A stretch of 64,000 nucleotides of DNA from Gemmatimonas sp. (lineage in GTDB: Bacteria; Gemmatimonadota; Gemmatimonadetes; Gemmatimonadales; Gemmatimonadaceae): NCBI RefSeq assembly GCF_031426495.1, contig NZ_JANPLK010000084.1, positions 1 through 64,000 on the forward strand, written 5' to 3'. How positions within the stretch are numbered: position 1 is the first letter of the stretch; each line of letters begins with the position of its first letter. A model generated the notes under the pieces. The model had not been told where the DNA came from and did no database searches. It saw only the letters and a list, made by a program, of their open reading frames with translations. The translations under genes and the position numbers were made by a program. Below, one piece after another: positions 40,300-50,600 of this stretch.

Positions 40300-41685
40300 T
40301 TACCTCGGCAACGCCTGCTCTATATCCGCCGCGATGTAGGCCATCACCGCCATGACCGCCACGCAGCGTTGCACTTCGGCCCGATCGAGTTTGTCCGGGG
40401 TGTCGGCATCTGTGTGATGGAACCAGAAGTAGCGCGAGCCGTCCACATTCAGTCCCATGCCCGGCACGCCGGTGGCCATGATCGGACCGATGTCCGCGCC
40501 GCCGCCGGACGCTTCGATCTTGCCGGCGTTGATGGGATTCAGCAACGAACCGATCGCGGTCACGATCGCGCGGGCCGCCGGCGAGCCGGTGAAGCCGAAA
40601 CCGAGCGGAGAGAATACGCCACCATCGGATTCAATCGCCAACTGGTGCGTCTCGCTCTGGTGGGCATCGCGATACGCGTTGCCGCCGCGCATGCCGTTTT
40701 CCTCGTTCGTCCAACCAACGGCGCGAATCGTACGACGTGGCGTGAGGCCGAGCTTCTTGAGCAGGCGGATCGCTTCCCACGCGATCACGACACCGCCGGC
40801 ATCATCCATGGCGCCCTGGCCCACGTCCCACGAATCGATGTGACCGCCCATCACGACGATCTCATTGGGCTTTTCGCGACCGCGCAGTTCACCCATCACG
40901 TTGTGGCTCTGCGCGTCGGGTAACATCTTGGCGCTCATCTTGAGCGTCACGCGGACCTTGTCGCCGCGGTTGATCATCCTGCGCATCATCATCGCGTCTT
41001 CGGAGGTGACACTCGCGTGGGGAATCTTCTTCACGGTCGAGTCGTAGCTCATGCTGCCGGTGTGCGGTGTGCGCATGCTGTACGGACCGGCCGCCCGTGC
41101 CAACGAGGCAACCGCACCGACTTTGGCGGCGGCGATGGCACCGAGACGACGGAACGACCCGTTGTAGCCGTAGTCGCGCCACTCGGCGTCGTACAGCACG
41201 ATCTTGCCTTTGGCTTCAGCGGCGCGCTGGGTGAGTTCTTCGAAGCTCGCGACCACCATCACTTCGGCGGTGATGCCGGCGGCCGGCGTGGCGATGCTGC
41301 CGCCGAGGCCGAGCATCGGCAGCAGCTGGCGACGCGGCGCGACCAGCTCCAGCGACTCGGCGCCGCGAACCCAGTGCGGCACCATGACCTTCTCGCGCTT
41401 CACGTTGGTCAGGCCGTCCTTCTCCATCGTGGCGGCGGTCCAGACAATCGCGTCTTCGAGCGCCTTGGAGCCCGACAAACGGTGGCCGAACCGATCGGCA
41501 AGCTCGGCAATGCGGTTCCATGCGCCCGCCGAGTCGGCCTGGGCCGCCGCGATGATCCGGTTGGCGACCTCGGCGTACTTGGCGGGAATCGCTTCGGGGG
41601 CCTGCGCGGAAAGCGGAGCCGTAACCGGTGCGGCGATCGCGGCCAGCGCGAAGGCAGCGAACAAGGAAGAGCGAACCATCGGCAT
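40300..41685 (-). CDS. M28 family zinc aminopeptidase/carboxypeptidase-like, exported
   Basis: A 461-residue secreted peptidase. ATG at 41685 opens a signal peptide (MPMVRSSLFAAFALAAIAAP to LSAQ). A PA-type insert (residues ~130-250) is followed by the M28 core: VVMGGHIDSWDVGQGAMDD with metal ligands His and Asp, and AVGWTNEENGMRGG with the catalytic and ligand Glu pair; the last His is in FWFHHTDADTPDKLD. The layout resembles carboxypeptidase Q-like M28 enzymes. The frame remains open further upstream but without signal-like sequence. Confidence 0.88.
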   Translation of the reverse strand: MPMVRSSLFAAFALAAIAAPVTAPLSAQAPEAIPAKYAEVANRIIAAAQADSAGAWNRIAELADRFGHRLSGSKALEDAIVWTAATMEKDGLTNVKREKVMVPHWVRGAESLELVAPRRQLLPMLGLGGSIATPAAGITAEVMVVASFEELTQRAAEAKGKIVLYDAEWRDYGYNGSFRRLGAIAAAKVGAVASLARAAGPYSMRTPHTGSMSYDSTVKKIPHASVTSEDAMMMRRMINRGDKVRVTLKMSAKMLPDAQSHNVMGELRGREKPNEIVVMGGHIDSWDVGQGAMDDAGGVVIAWEAIRLLKKLGLTPRRTIRAVGWTNEENGMRGGNAYRDAHQSETHQLAIESDGGVFSPLGFGFTGSPAARAIVTAIGSLLNPINAGKIEASGGGADIGPIMATGVPGMGLNVDGSRYFWFHHTDADTPDKLDRAEVQRCVAVMAVMAYIAADIEQALPR

Positions 41686-41788
41686 GTCCACGTTCGGGGG
41701 GAGGGGAGGGAATCCTTGCAATCTTGGGCCTGCGCCCCGTCCCGTCCAATCCCCGTGGCATATTGAGCGAACCTCTCTCTCATCCAAC

Positions 41789-42235
41789 ATGCTGACTGAT
41801 ACGATCATCGCGAAGCGCACGAGTGGCCGTGTCACGTGCGCCCTGGTGCCGCAGCCCCAATGGGCGAAATCACGCGTCCTCGCCGATCAGGCGGTGGAAA
41901 GCCTCGGTCTTCGCGCGCTCGGCGAGGGTTGGCTCGAGGTGAGCGAGAGTGACGCGCTCCGCATCGCCGCTGGCGTGCTCGGTCGGGATCTCGCCAGCAA
42001 CGCCGTGATCATTCCCGCCGTCGAGGCGGATGCCTTGGTGAACGATCTGCTCGCCATGGTGCCGGAGCCGTTCACCTGTTTCACGAACGGCGACTGGGCC
42101 GACGTGTTCGGCGAGGAGTCACCGCACACGAACGGTTTCAGCTTCGATCCGCTCACGGAATCGGCGCTCGATGCCGGCATCGTGTGCGTGGGTGACGGCG
42201 TGACGGCGGTGCTCTGGGTGGAAGACGAGGACTGA
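41789..42235 (+). CDS. Hypothetical protein, first of a two-gene operon
   Basis: A 148-residue soluble protein, not recognised. It starts at ATG 41789. Acidic overall with a mostly alpha/beta appearance (VLADQAVESLGLRALGEGWL, DALVNDLLAMVPEPFTCF). No signal peptide or membrane segment. The next gene starts 2 bases after its stop, so the two products may act together. Confidence 0.7.
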   Translation: MLTDTIIAKRTSGRVTCALVPQPQWAKSRVLADQAVESLGLRALGEGWLEVSESDALRIAAGVLGRDLASNAVIIPAVEADALVNDLLAMVPEPFTCFTNGDWADVFGEESPHTNGFSFDPLTESALDAGIVCVGDGVTAVLWVEDED

Positions 42236-42237
42236 CG

Positions 42238-42618
42238 ATGACGACACATCGCGGCAACTGGGTGGAGCGGAACGATCCGATCGAGCCCGAAGTCGCTCGT
42301 GTGCTCGCCCATCCGCTTGGCCTGCCGCACGACGATGTGCGACTTCTCGAGCATGCGCTCGCGGTACGCGGCATGGTGGAGGCCGGCGGCAGTGAGGTGG
42401 ATGTCACGAAGTACGTACGTCGGCTTTTCGAGCCGTTCGGGCTGCCGCAACCCGATGCCGTGGTGGCCCGCCTTCTAGGTCTCGCGCTGTGGCACGTGAC
42501 CAAGGCCGGGCTGGTGCGCAACAACGCGCAGCGTCGCGTGGAAGAACTCGTACGGCAGCTGCCCCCGGAGGCTCCGCTGTCGGAGCGCTTGGCGGCGGCG
42601 ATCGAGCGGGCGCCGTAG
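42238..42618 (+). CDS. Hypothetical protein, second of a two-gene operon
   Basis: A 126-residue, mainly helical soluble protein, not recognised. It follows the previous gene by 2 bases (TGACG-ATG). Segments such as VRLLEHALAVRGMVEAGGSE and LGLALWHVTKAGLVRNNAQR look amphipathic. No domain assigned. Confidence 0.68.
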   Translation: MTTHRGNWVERNDPIEPEVARVLAHPLGLPHDDVRLLEHALAVRGMVEAGGSEVDVTKYVRRLFEPFGLPQPDAVVARLLGLALWHVTKAGLVRNNAQRRVEELVRQLPPEAPLSERLAAAIERAP

Positions 42619-42679
42619 TCGCGGGTGGGTGGGCAGGGCGGTGGCTCGACGGACGGTGTCGTGCCGAGGCGGGATCAGT

Positions 42680-42770
42680 GGTTCACGCGAAGGTCGCGAA
42701 GGGCCGCGAAGTTTCGCGAAGAACAGCACATGGATTTTCTTCGCGTGCCTTCGCGACCTTCGCGTGAACC
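42680..42770. repeat. Inverted repeat with 32-bp arms
   Basis: GGTTCACGCGAAGGTCGCGA and the following 12 bases at 42680-42711 nearly match the reverse complement of 42739-42770, with about two mismatches. Arms are built of CGCGAAGG-type subrepeats. The element sits in the gap before the cyclophilin gene. It looks like a small mobile palindromic element; a copy elsewhere was not found in this window. Confidence 0.75.
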
Positions 42771-42802
42771 TACGGGCTATGAGCACAAGCGAGAGTCATG
42801 GC

Positions 42803-43480
42803 ATGAGTGTGCGAACCACCCGGATACTGCTAGCGATCGGCCTGACCGCAATGGCCGCCTGCTCGGCCGAGCCGCGCGCACCGACCGCCAAGTCCGCGCC
42901 ACGCGTGATTCCCGGACCCGCGGCTACACCGATGCGCAGCCCCGACGTGTATCGTGTACGCTTCGAGACCAGTAAGGGGCCGTTCGCCATCGAGGTCACG
43001 CGCGCGCTCTCCCCGCGCGGTGCCGACCGGTTCTACGAGCTGGTCACGATCGGTTATTATGCAGGCAACCGCTTTTTTCGCATGGTGCCGGGGTTCGTGG
43101 TGCAGTTCGGCATTCACGGGGATCCGGCGGTGAACGCGAAGTGGGCGCAAGCGGCGATGGCCGATGAACCCATGCGCCAAAGCAACACGCGCGGCACGGT
43201 GGCCTTCACCACCGTCGACGCGAACAGCCGTACCGTGCAGCTGTTCGTCAACATGGCCGACAACGCCGCCAAGCTCGATCGGCAGCGCGTCTTTGCGCCG
43301 ATCGGTGTGGTGATAGAAGGCATGGACGTGCTCGAACGGCTCAACGTCGAGTATGGTGAAGATCCCGTGCAGTCACGCATCATGTCGCGCGGCAACAAGT
43401 ATCTCGACCGGTGGTTTCCGGCCCTCGACTCGATCGTGTCGGCCACCGTCGTACCTACGCCTTCCGTACCCGCACAGTGA
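42803..43480 (+). CDS. Cyclophilin-type peptidyl-prolyl isomerase, lipoprotein
   Basis: A 225-residue exported prolyl isomerase that aids folding of cell-envelope proteins. The start at 42803 is preferred over an ATG 24 bases upstream; it opens a leader ending in Cys20 (AMAAC), suggesting a lipoprotein. The cyclophilin fold is clear: VRFETSKGPFAIEVTRALSP, NRFFRMVPGFVVQFG (catalytic Arg and Phe region) and VQLFVNMADNAAKLD. It is followed after 7 bases by the methyltransferase gene, probably in one operon. Confidence 0.88.
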   Translation: MSVRTTRILLAIGLTAMAACSAEPRAPTAKSAPRVIPGPAATPMRSPDVYRVRFETSKGPFAIEVTRALSPRGADRFYELVTIGYYAGNRFFRMVPGFVVQFGIHGDPAVNAKWAQAAMADEPMRQSNTRGTVAFTTVDANSRTVQLFVNMADNAAKLDRQRVFAPIGVVIEGMDVLERLNVEYGEDPVQSRIMSRGNKYLDRWFPALDSIVSATVVPTPSVPAQ

Positions 43481-43487
43481 AGTTTGC

Positions 43488-44192
43488 ATGAAGCCCTTCG
43501 AACGCCTCGGTAACGCCCGCACGCCGGATGGCTCGCTGCTCGAGCTGTACCGGCATGACGGGTCGTATCTCATTCGCGCCAACGGCATCGAGCTGATGTC
43601 GCAGCGTCGTCACTTGTCCGAAGACCGCCTGGCCGAAGTGGCGTGTGTAGGCCTCAAAGACCGGCCGGTCGCGCGCGTGCTGATCGGCGGGCTTGGACTT
43701 GGCTTTACGCTGCGCGCGGCGCTCAAGGAGGTAGCCGACGACGCCGAGGTGGTAGTGGCGGAGTTTCTGGCCGAGGTGATCGAGTGGAATACCAATCCTG
43801 AGTACGGGATTTCGGTGGAGACGCTCAAGGATCCGCGGGTGCGCGTGGTGCACGACGATATCGTGAATGTGCTGCGCGATCACGCCGGCCAGTTCGATGC
43901 GATCATGCTGGACACCGACAACGGACCCGACGGCATGATCATGTCGGAGAACGCGCGGCTGTATGCACAGCGCGGCATCGCGACCACGGTGGCGGCGCTA
44001 CGCCCGCCGGGGATCATCGCGTACTGGTCGGTGGGCGACGATCCGGCGTTCGCGCACGCGCTGCGCGGCAGCGGTCTCCTGCTGGAAACGCTGCGCGTGC
44101 GGGCCCATGACACCAAGGGGCCGATGCACACGCTGTACGTCGCGAAGCCGCGGCCGCCTCGCCGCGATGCGTCAGCGCCGCGGGCGCTCTGA
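43488..44192 (+). CDS. Spermidine-synthase-like methyltransferase fold protein
   Basis: A 234-residue protein with the Rossmann core of spermidine synthases: RVLIGGLGLGFTLRAALKE (SAM-binding), VVVAEFLAEVIEWN, and QFDAIMLDTDNGPDG. Too short for a full polyamine synthase and without the N-terminal beta domain, so probably another transferase. The last 21 bases overlap the convergent GT39-like gene. Confidence 0.8.
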   Translation: MKPFERLGNARTPDGSLLELYRHDGSYLIRANGIELMSQRRHLSEDRLAEVACVGLKDRPVARVLIGGLGLGFTLRAALKEVADDAEVVVAEFLAEVIEWNTNPEYGISVETLKDPRVRVVHDDIVNVLRDHAGQFDAIMLDTDNGPDGMIMSENARLYAQRGIATTVAALRPPGIIAYWSVGDDPAFAHALRGSGLLLETLRVRAHDTKGPMHTLYVAKPRPPRRDASAPRAL

Positions 44193-45914
44193 CCACACCG
44201 AGATCGCCCCGCCGCCGATGGTGGCGGCGAGCGTCGTGTCGCGCTGCCAGTCGGCGTACACTTTCGCCATGAGTTCGGGGCGCGACTGTTCGATCACATG
44301 TTCGAGCGTCGTGATCAGGTGAACACGGCGTATGCCGCGCGCGGCCATGGCCGAATCCAGCGTAGTGACCTCGCCGATCTCCACGTAATTGCGATCCAGC
44401 GGCAGCTGTTGCTTCTCGGCGTAGTAGTGCACGCCCAGCCACGTGGGCCGGATGGCAAACACCAGATCGTCGGCGCCGCGTACACGCTCCACGTACTGCA
44501 GCGTGGCGCTGAACGGCTGCTTGGGAACGCGGTAGTAGCGCACGAGCGAGAGCGCGGAGAGGGCGGCGACCGCGGCGACGACCACGGACGAAGCAAGCTG
44601 ACGCCGCGCCGGCTGCGCGCGCCAGAGTCGCGCGGCGATGGCATCGATGGTGACGACGGCGGTGAGTACGGCCAGCGGCAACCAGAGCAGAAAGTAGCGC
44701 GGCGAGAAGGTCATGCCTCGCCACGCCAGCAACAGTGCGGTGAGCACGCCAGGGAGCAGCAGCAGCGCGGTCATCGCCCACTGTCGACGCCAGAGCACTA
44801 CAAAGCCAGCCGTCGCCAACGCCAGGAACGGGATGGCCGCCGCCGCGACGCCGGGGCCGAAGCCTTCCAACACGCCGCGCACCACCATCTGCAGCAGATC
44901 GTTCGACGTCGCCGAGGCTCCGGTCTGACCAAGGGTATAGGCCGAGGTGATGTACAGGTACGCATCGGGCAACGCCACCGCATACACGCCGATGCAACAG
45001 AGCCCGGTGATGGTGTAGACGCCGCCCAGTCGCCACATGAGCGGCGCGATGTGTCCGGTCTCACGCCAGCGTTGCCAGGCGACCACGATCACCACCAGCA
45101 GCTGCGCGGCGATCACGAACGCCGCGTTCAGCAGTGCCATCATGCCAAGCACGGTCGCCACGCCGTACTGCACCCAATCGAACAAGCGGTCGTCGCGCAG
45201 CGCGTCGATGAGCGCGCGGGTAGCGAGCAGTGCGAAGCACACGTACGCCACGTAGCCGCGCGCATTCTGGGAGAAGAACACGTGGTGGTACGACACCGCC
45301 AGCAACAATGACGCGCCGAGGCTCGCGCGTCGGCTCATGGCCAGACGCGCGACCCGATACAGTGCCGGGATGGATGCGATACCGAACGCCGCCGTGCTCA
45401 TTCGTATGGACCATTCGTGCACGCCAAACACCATGACCGACGCCTTGATAAGCAGCGACATCAGCAGATGATTGTTTGACGACTGGTAGCTGCCGATGAT
45501 CTCGCCGAATGACATCGGCATCGTCTGATCGATGGTCATCAACTCGTCAGTCCAGAGATCGGCGCCGATCCCGGCCACGCGTAGTACCAGCGCGACAAGG
45601 GTGATGATGAGCAGCCAGCGACGAGCCGAACGCTCGCTGACGTCGTGCGGCTCGCTGCGCGGTACGAAGCTGGTGGCACGCAGCGCCGTCGGCAGCGGTG
45701 CCCATCGCCAGCCACGCAGCGCCAATATCCCAATCATGACTGCCTGTAGCGCCAGGATGATGCGCAGCAGCGTGGTCCCGCGGATCGGTCGTGCGGGCAG
45801 GTCGGGCGTGCGCGGCAGTGTGTCGTACCATGCCGTGGGCATGAACAGCGCCAACAGCACGAGCGCGACCGCGACACCGACGCCAAGACCTTGGCGCAGT
45901 CGTGACGTGATCAA
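44172..45914 (-). CDS. GT39-like membrane glycosyltransferase
   Basis: A 580-residue integral membrane protein with about 10-12 helices. After ~100 residues comes the GT39/PMT-like pattern: RVAGIGADLWTDELMTI with an acidic DE pair, then NNHLLMSLLIKASVMVFG, AALLNAAF-type helices and FSPRYFLLWLPLAVL. These enzymes use polyprenyl-phosphate sugars at the outer face of the membrane. The start is TTG at 45914 and overlaps the upstream phosphodiesterase stop (TTGA), so it is translationally coupled. Confidence 0.82.
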   Translation of the reverse strand: MITSRLRQGLGVGVAVALVLLALFMPTAWYDTLPRTPDLPARPIRGTTLLRIILALQAVMIGILALRGWRWAPLPTALRATSFVPRSEPHDVSERSARRWLLIITLVALVLRVAGIGADLWTDELMTIDQTMPMSFGEIIGSYQSSNNHLLMSLLIKASVMVFGVHEWSIRMSTAAFGIASIPALYRVARLAMSRRASLGASLLLAVSYHHVFFSQNARGYVAYVCFALLATRALIDALRDDRLFDWVQYGVATVLGMMALLNAAFVIAAQLLVVIVVAWQRWRETGHIAPLMWRLGGVYTITGLCCIGVYAVALPDAYLYITSAYTLGQTGASATSNDLLQMVVRGVLEGFGPGVAAAAIPFLALATAGFVVLWRRQWAMTALLLLPGVLTALLLAWRGMTFSPRYFLLWLPLAVLTAVVTIDAIAARLWRAQPARRQLASSVVVAAVAALSALSLVRYYRVPKQPFSATLQYVERVRGADDLVFAIRPTWLGVHYYAEKQQLPLDRNYVEIGEVTTLDSAMAARGIRRVHLITTLEHVIEQSRPELMAKVYADWQRDTTLAATIGGGAISVWSERPRR

Positions 45915-47488
45915 GCGGGCGCGGTGGCGGATGCTGGTCGCCGCAGCGGCATCCGTACATACGGCAGCGGGTGTCCTGTCATCGTGTCCGGGATCGGTAC
46001 ATCGAGCATTGTCAGGAAGGTCGGGGCCAGATCGCGGAGATCGACCGTGTGCATGGTCGTGTCGTGCGGAATCCACGGGCCGGCAGCGGCCACGAAACCG
46101 GTGGGGCGGTGAAAGCTCGAGCGATGATAATGCTCCGGCTCCTGGACCAGCTTCGCTCGCGGGTGCAGCACCTCGTCCATGAAATGCGGCGCCCATACCC
46201 ATTCGACGAAGAGGTCGGGCAACACGTGATCGATGCCCACCTGAAACGCGTCGGCGCTCCGGAACACGCGGGCGACCGCGGGGCGTCCCGTTTTCGGATC
46301 GACGAGCAGCTTCAAGTCGGTTTCGATGCGATCCAGCAGCGCGGTGTACTCGGCCCCCGGCTCGACGATGCCCTGTGGCTCGCGTCCCCGCACATTCAGG
46401 CGGATCTGCCCGTTGTAGAGATTCGGGATGCCGAAGGCGACCGATCGGCTCCAGTCGGTGTTCGCGGCGAAGTCGCTGGCGATGAGCCGCTCCTGGACGT
46501 TGGCCGGCAGGAACTGACTCACCCACTTTCGGACCGGCTGCGGAATGGTGCGACGCAACAGTGTGAGCGGATCGAAACGATTGCCGGTGATCAGCTGCTC
46601 GGTGCGTAGCGGCACCTGATAGTCCAGCTGATGCAGAAACGCGTCCATCAGCCCCGTCGTGGGATACATGCCGGCCATGCCGTAGGCCGACACGATGAAC
46701 ACGTTTGCATCGGCCGGCAGCTCGGCCAGCGTGCGCGCAAGTTCGCCGTCGATCGCCTCGTAGAGATCGCGCAGCCCATTCGACAGGCGGTTGGGCGGCG
46801 CGAACTCCGGCTGATATGACCACAGGCGATGCCCGATGGTGTGGGCCTCGAAGAACGTGGCCACGACCACGTCGAAGTCGTCGCGGCCAATCACGTCACG
46901 GCAGACGAGCCCTTTGGTGGCAATGCGGGCGAGGGCGCGCTGGTAATCGGCGAAATCCTCCTCCTCGGTGCCGCGATGCGCGAAGGTCGCGAGCTTCTCT
47001 CCCGACCCGAACTTGGCGCGGACTTCGGGCAGTACATGCTCGGGGAGTGAGCGGGCCATCTCCCAGAGTCGCTCGGATTCGTGCGCTGCCCAATTGGTGA
47101 GCTGCACGCCCGGCACGTCGGGAATGACATCGAGCTCCGGCGGATCGACGATGGCGGCCTTCTTCGTCCCACCACGCAGGAAGCGCCAGAACGGCGGGGC
47201 ATTCTTGGCGACGGCGGCGTTGGTCTGCACCAGCGTGTAGGTGCCCGGTACCAGTTGCCGTACGCTGTAGAAGCCATGGGTTGTTTTCGCGACCCCGCTG
47301 TGCAGCGAGATCCAGCTCCCCATCTCGTTCACGAGGTCGGCGCCGTCGATCTTCAGGAAGCAGCCGGCCTGCATGATGCCGGCCAGCGTCGGCATGTGCC
47401 CGGACTCGGTCCATCGTGTCACCAATTCGATGTCGGCCGAATCGATGGCGAGAATGACGAGCGGTGGTGTGGCGCGTGCAGGCGACAT
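45911..47488 (-). CDS. Alkaline phosphatase-superfamily phosphodiesterase
   Basis: A 525-residue member of the type I phosphodiesterase/nucleotide pyrophosphatase group. ATG at 47488 (MSPARATPPLVILAIDSADI) is preferred; upstream sequence is not family-like. Metal-binding features are LAIDSADIELVTRW, the His-rich FFEAHTIGHRLW and VDLRDLAPTFLTMLD near the end; the nucleophile is expected in the GSWISLHSGVAKTTHGF segment. The target may be a nucleotide or phospholipid head group. It precedes and overlaps the glycosyltransferase gene, suggesting envelope-glycan or lipid modification; that is inference. Confidence 0.85.
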   Translation of the reverse strand: MSPARATPPLVILAIDSADIELVTRWTESGHMPTLAGIMQAGCFLKIDGADLVNEMGSWISLHSGVAKTTHGFYSVRQLVPGTYTLVQTNAAVAKNAPPFWRFLRGGTKKAAIVDPPELDVIPDVPGVQLTNWAAHESERLWEMARSLPEHVLPEVRAKFGSGEKLATFAHRGTEEEDFADYQRALARIATKGLVCRDVIGRDDFDVVVATFFEAHTIGHRLWSYQPEFAPPNRLSNGLRDLYEAIDGELARTLAELPADANVFIVSAYGMAGMYPTTGLMDAFLHQLDYQVPLRTEQLITGNRFDPLTLLRRTIPQPVRKWVSQFLPANVQERLIASDFAANTDWSRSVAFGIPNLYNGQIRLNVRGREPQGIVEPGAEYTALLDRIETDLKLLVDPKTGRPAVARVFRSADAFQVGIDHVLPDLFVEWVWAPHFMDEVLHPRAKLVQEPEHYHRSSFHRPTGFVAAAGPWIPHDTTMHTVDLRDLAPTFLTMLDVPIPDTMTGHPLPYVRMPLRRPASATAPA

Positions 47489-47694
47489 GGACGACAGATG
47501 CGTTTGGGGCTGATGACGGCGTCCGCGGGAGCGCGTTTCGGAAACTAGGGCGAACGGCTCCGGAGTGTGAGGGAAACGGGTGTCTCCCACATCCGCCGTC
47601 GCGTCTTGCCGGCAGGCCAGTCGCCTCGTTTCTTCCCAATGGAACGGTTCGCCTTGCTTCGGACGACTTTCTACTCAACGGGTACCAGCGACTC

Positions 47695-50600
47695 GTGCAG
47701 TTCCCGCTCACACGCCCTGCGCATCTGAACCGACTGGGCTTCGGGCTGACGCTGGCTGTCAGTGCGGTGCTCGGTGCGCCCGTGGCCAGCGCACAGACCG
47801 GTGTCGGTCTCGATGACGCGGCGTATACGGCGTTCGGCCGACGCGACGGACTACCCGACGCACCGCTGCTGTCGCTGCAGCCCGCGCGAGACGGTGGGCT
47901 GATTGTCGCCACCTCGAATGGTGTGCGTCGATTTACTGGGCGCAGCTGGGTAGCGGAGTCATTGCCGCCCATGGTACCGCGTCGCGAGTACCGGGCGGTG
48001 CTCGACGGCGCCGACAGCGTGCGCTACTTCGTGCACAGTTTCGGCGTGGTGCTCCAGCGCCATGGCGTGTGGATCGCCAATGTGAGTCTCGACGAAGGGC
48101 TCGCCCCCATCTACTCGGCCGTGGAGTGGCGACGTCCTGACGGCCGACACGAACTGGTCGTCGGCGCCGCCTCCGGTGTTTACCGATTGGTAAATCGGGC
48201 GCGTTTCGACCGCGTGGCGATTCCTGAGCCGATGCCGCGCCTCGATGCCATGGTGGCCGGGGGGCAGGGTGGTGACGCGGACGCGCTCTGGATCGGCACG
48301 CGCGGGGGCGGTGTGGCGCGTCTCCGCGGCGGTACCTGGACACGATGGGCAGAGCCGGAGGGGCTCACCGATCTCCGGATCGAGCATCTCGCCATCGCCG
48401 GTGTGGGGGACAGTGCGAAGGCGGCAGTCGCCACGGAGAACGGGGCCTTCGTGCTGTTCGGTGATCGCTGGCGTCCGGTGGGGCCGAGGGTACACATGGC
48501 GCGCGTGCTGCGGGTGCGCATCGGCGACCGATACGAGACGTGGCTCGGCGCACTGAGCGGGGAGTTGTTCCGAGTCGCGGACGGTGGGGTTCCCCAGCTG
48601 GTGGATATCAGCACGCGTACGCGCGGCTCCCGGGCGCAGGTGCTCACCGCGATCGATCATGGCACGGGCGTGCCGACGATCTATGCGGGATTCCGGAGCG
48701 GCACCTTGCTGCGCTTCCGCGTTGGCGTGGCCGGGCGGCTCCTGTTGCCGCCGACCATGGTCGGTCATCCGGTGTCGGCCATGGCGGGTGCCACGGACGC
48801 CGGCGGCGTGTGGGCCTGGATGCTCGGTGTGGGCGCCATTCGCTTGCCGGATCTCACGCGATTCCCCACGGCGAATGCCATGCTGGGTGGCGGTGACGGA
48901 CGGGTGCGCCTGCTCTCGGTCCGCGTGCGTGGTGCGTCGCAGGTGCTGCTCTCCGTCGACCGGAGACTCTATCTCTCGTCGACGTCGGGATGGCGGCAGC
49001 TCCTCGAGCTCCCCGTCGGCGAGTCGGTGTACGATCTGCTCGAGGGCCCTGGACCAGACGCTGTGCGTCGACCGATCATCGCGACGCTGCGCGGCGGGTA
49101 TGTGCTGAGCGACGACGGCGTGCTCACGCCGTGGACCGAGTTTCCGGGCAGCGTGCGGGCTGCCACCGCGGAGACGTCGATCACGGTCGCTTCGCTGGTG
49201 GCGCTGCGCAGTGATGGCGCGGTACTGCGTTCATCGGGTACCCCGTGGCGCATCGAGCCCGGGGGGGCAGTGCCGATCCGTGCCACGATGAACGCGATCG
49301 TGCCGTGGCGCTTCGCGTCGGGGGAGTGCGCCGTGATCGTCGGCACCAGTGAAGGGATGGCGATGCTTCGTACTTGCGGCGGCGCGCCCAGCTGGCGTCT
49401 CATCACTGATGCGACGTTGCCCGGTCTGATGGGCAACGAAATCACGGCGCTGGCGGTCCTTCCCGAGCAACGGCTCGCCGTGGGGTCGAGCCGCGGACTC
49501 GTCGTGATGCAGCTGGGCGAGCGTTTCGACGCCGTTGATACGGAGGTCACCTCGATCACCGATGCCGACGGCCTGCCGCATCCGTTTATCAATGCCATCG
49601 GTCCGATCGATGCGGAGGGGCGTCTGTGGGTCGGCACACCGCTGGGCGCGGGGTTCGTGCGTCTGGCGAGTTTGCGTCGCCCCCCGCCGCCGGTGCTGCT
49701 AGCCTTCGAGATTCGCGATGGCAACGGCGACGGCGTGTTCGACGGACGTCGCATACCGGCCAAGGCGTCGCGCATCGACCTCGAGGTGATGGCGGCCACG
49801 TATCATCGCGAGGACGATACGCGCTACCGTTTCGAACTCGATGGCGCGACGATCCACGCGACGCCGTGGACCGATCGACCCACGGCCACGCAGCTGGCAC
49901 TCCCTGCCGGCGAGCACGTGGTGCGCGTGCGCGCCATGGATTTCAGCGGCCGCGAATCGGCGGTGATCGAGCGCCGGTTCACGGTGCTTCGACCACCGTG
50001 GCGGTCGCCGCTGGCGCTCGTGGTCTACGCCTTCGGGATCGCCGCGCTGTTCGTCACCGTCGACCGGTGGCGCACGCGCACGGCGCGTCAGCGCGCGGCC
50101 GACGCTGAAGCGAATGAACAACGGCTGGCCAAGAGCGAGGAGCGATTTCGCCGCCTGTTTCTCGACGGGGTGAACCCGCAGCTGCTGATTCTCGATGGCA
50201 AGGTCTGGCAGGCCAACGCGGCGGCGGATGCGCTGCTGCGCGCCGACGGTGCGCCGATCGTGTCACGTCCAATCAATGCGCTGATCCCCGAGATCGGCGA
50301 TGGCCTCTCGGCCTCGTCCCCCGTGACCTGGCGACGGGAACTCGAGGGCGTGGGCCCCGACGGGACACGGATTCCACTCGAGGTCAGTCATACGCGTATT
50401 CCCCTCGATGACTCCACGCTCGACCATCTCGAGCTGCTCGATCTGCGCACGCGCAAGCGGCTCGAGTTGGAGCGTCGTGAGCTGGAGTCGCATGTGCGCA
50501 ACACGCAGCGGCTCGAAGCGGTGGGGACACTGGCCGGTGGCGTGGCGCACGACTTCAACAATCTGCTCACGGTCATCCACGCCAACGCGGAGCTGGCGAT

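Noticed and set aside
42680..42770. CRISPR-like repeat
   Set aside because: One inverted pair only, without spacers of regular length or direct-repeat periodicity.
45914..46823. Longer N-terminus of the GT39-like gene extending to 46823
   Set aside because: The extra ~300 residues are antisense-like, low-complexity sequence inside the phosphodiesterase gene; the TTGA overlap start is better.
47464..47694. Upstream extension of the hybrid histidine kinase
   Set aside because: It overlaps the divergent phosphodiesterase start and has no signal peptide; GTG at 47695 opens one.
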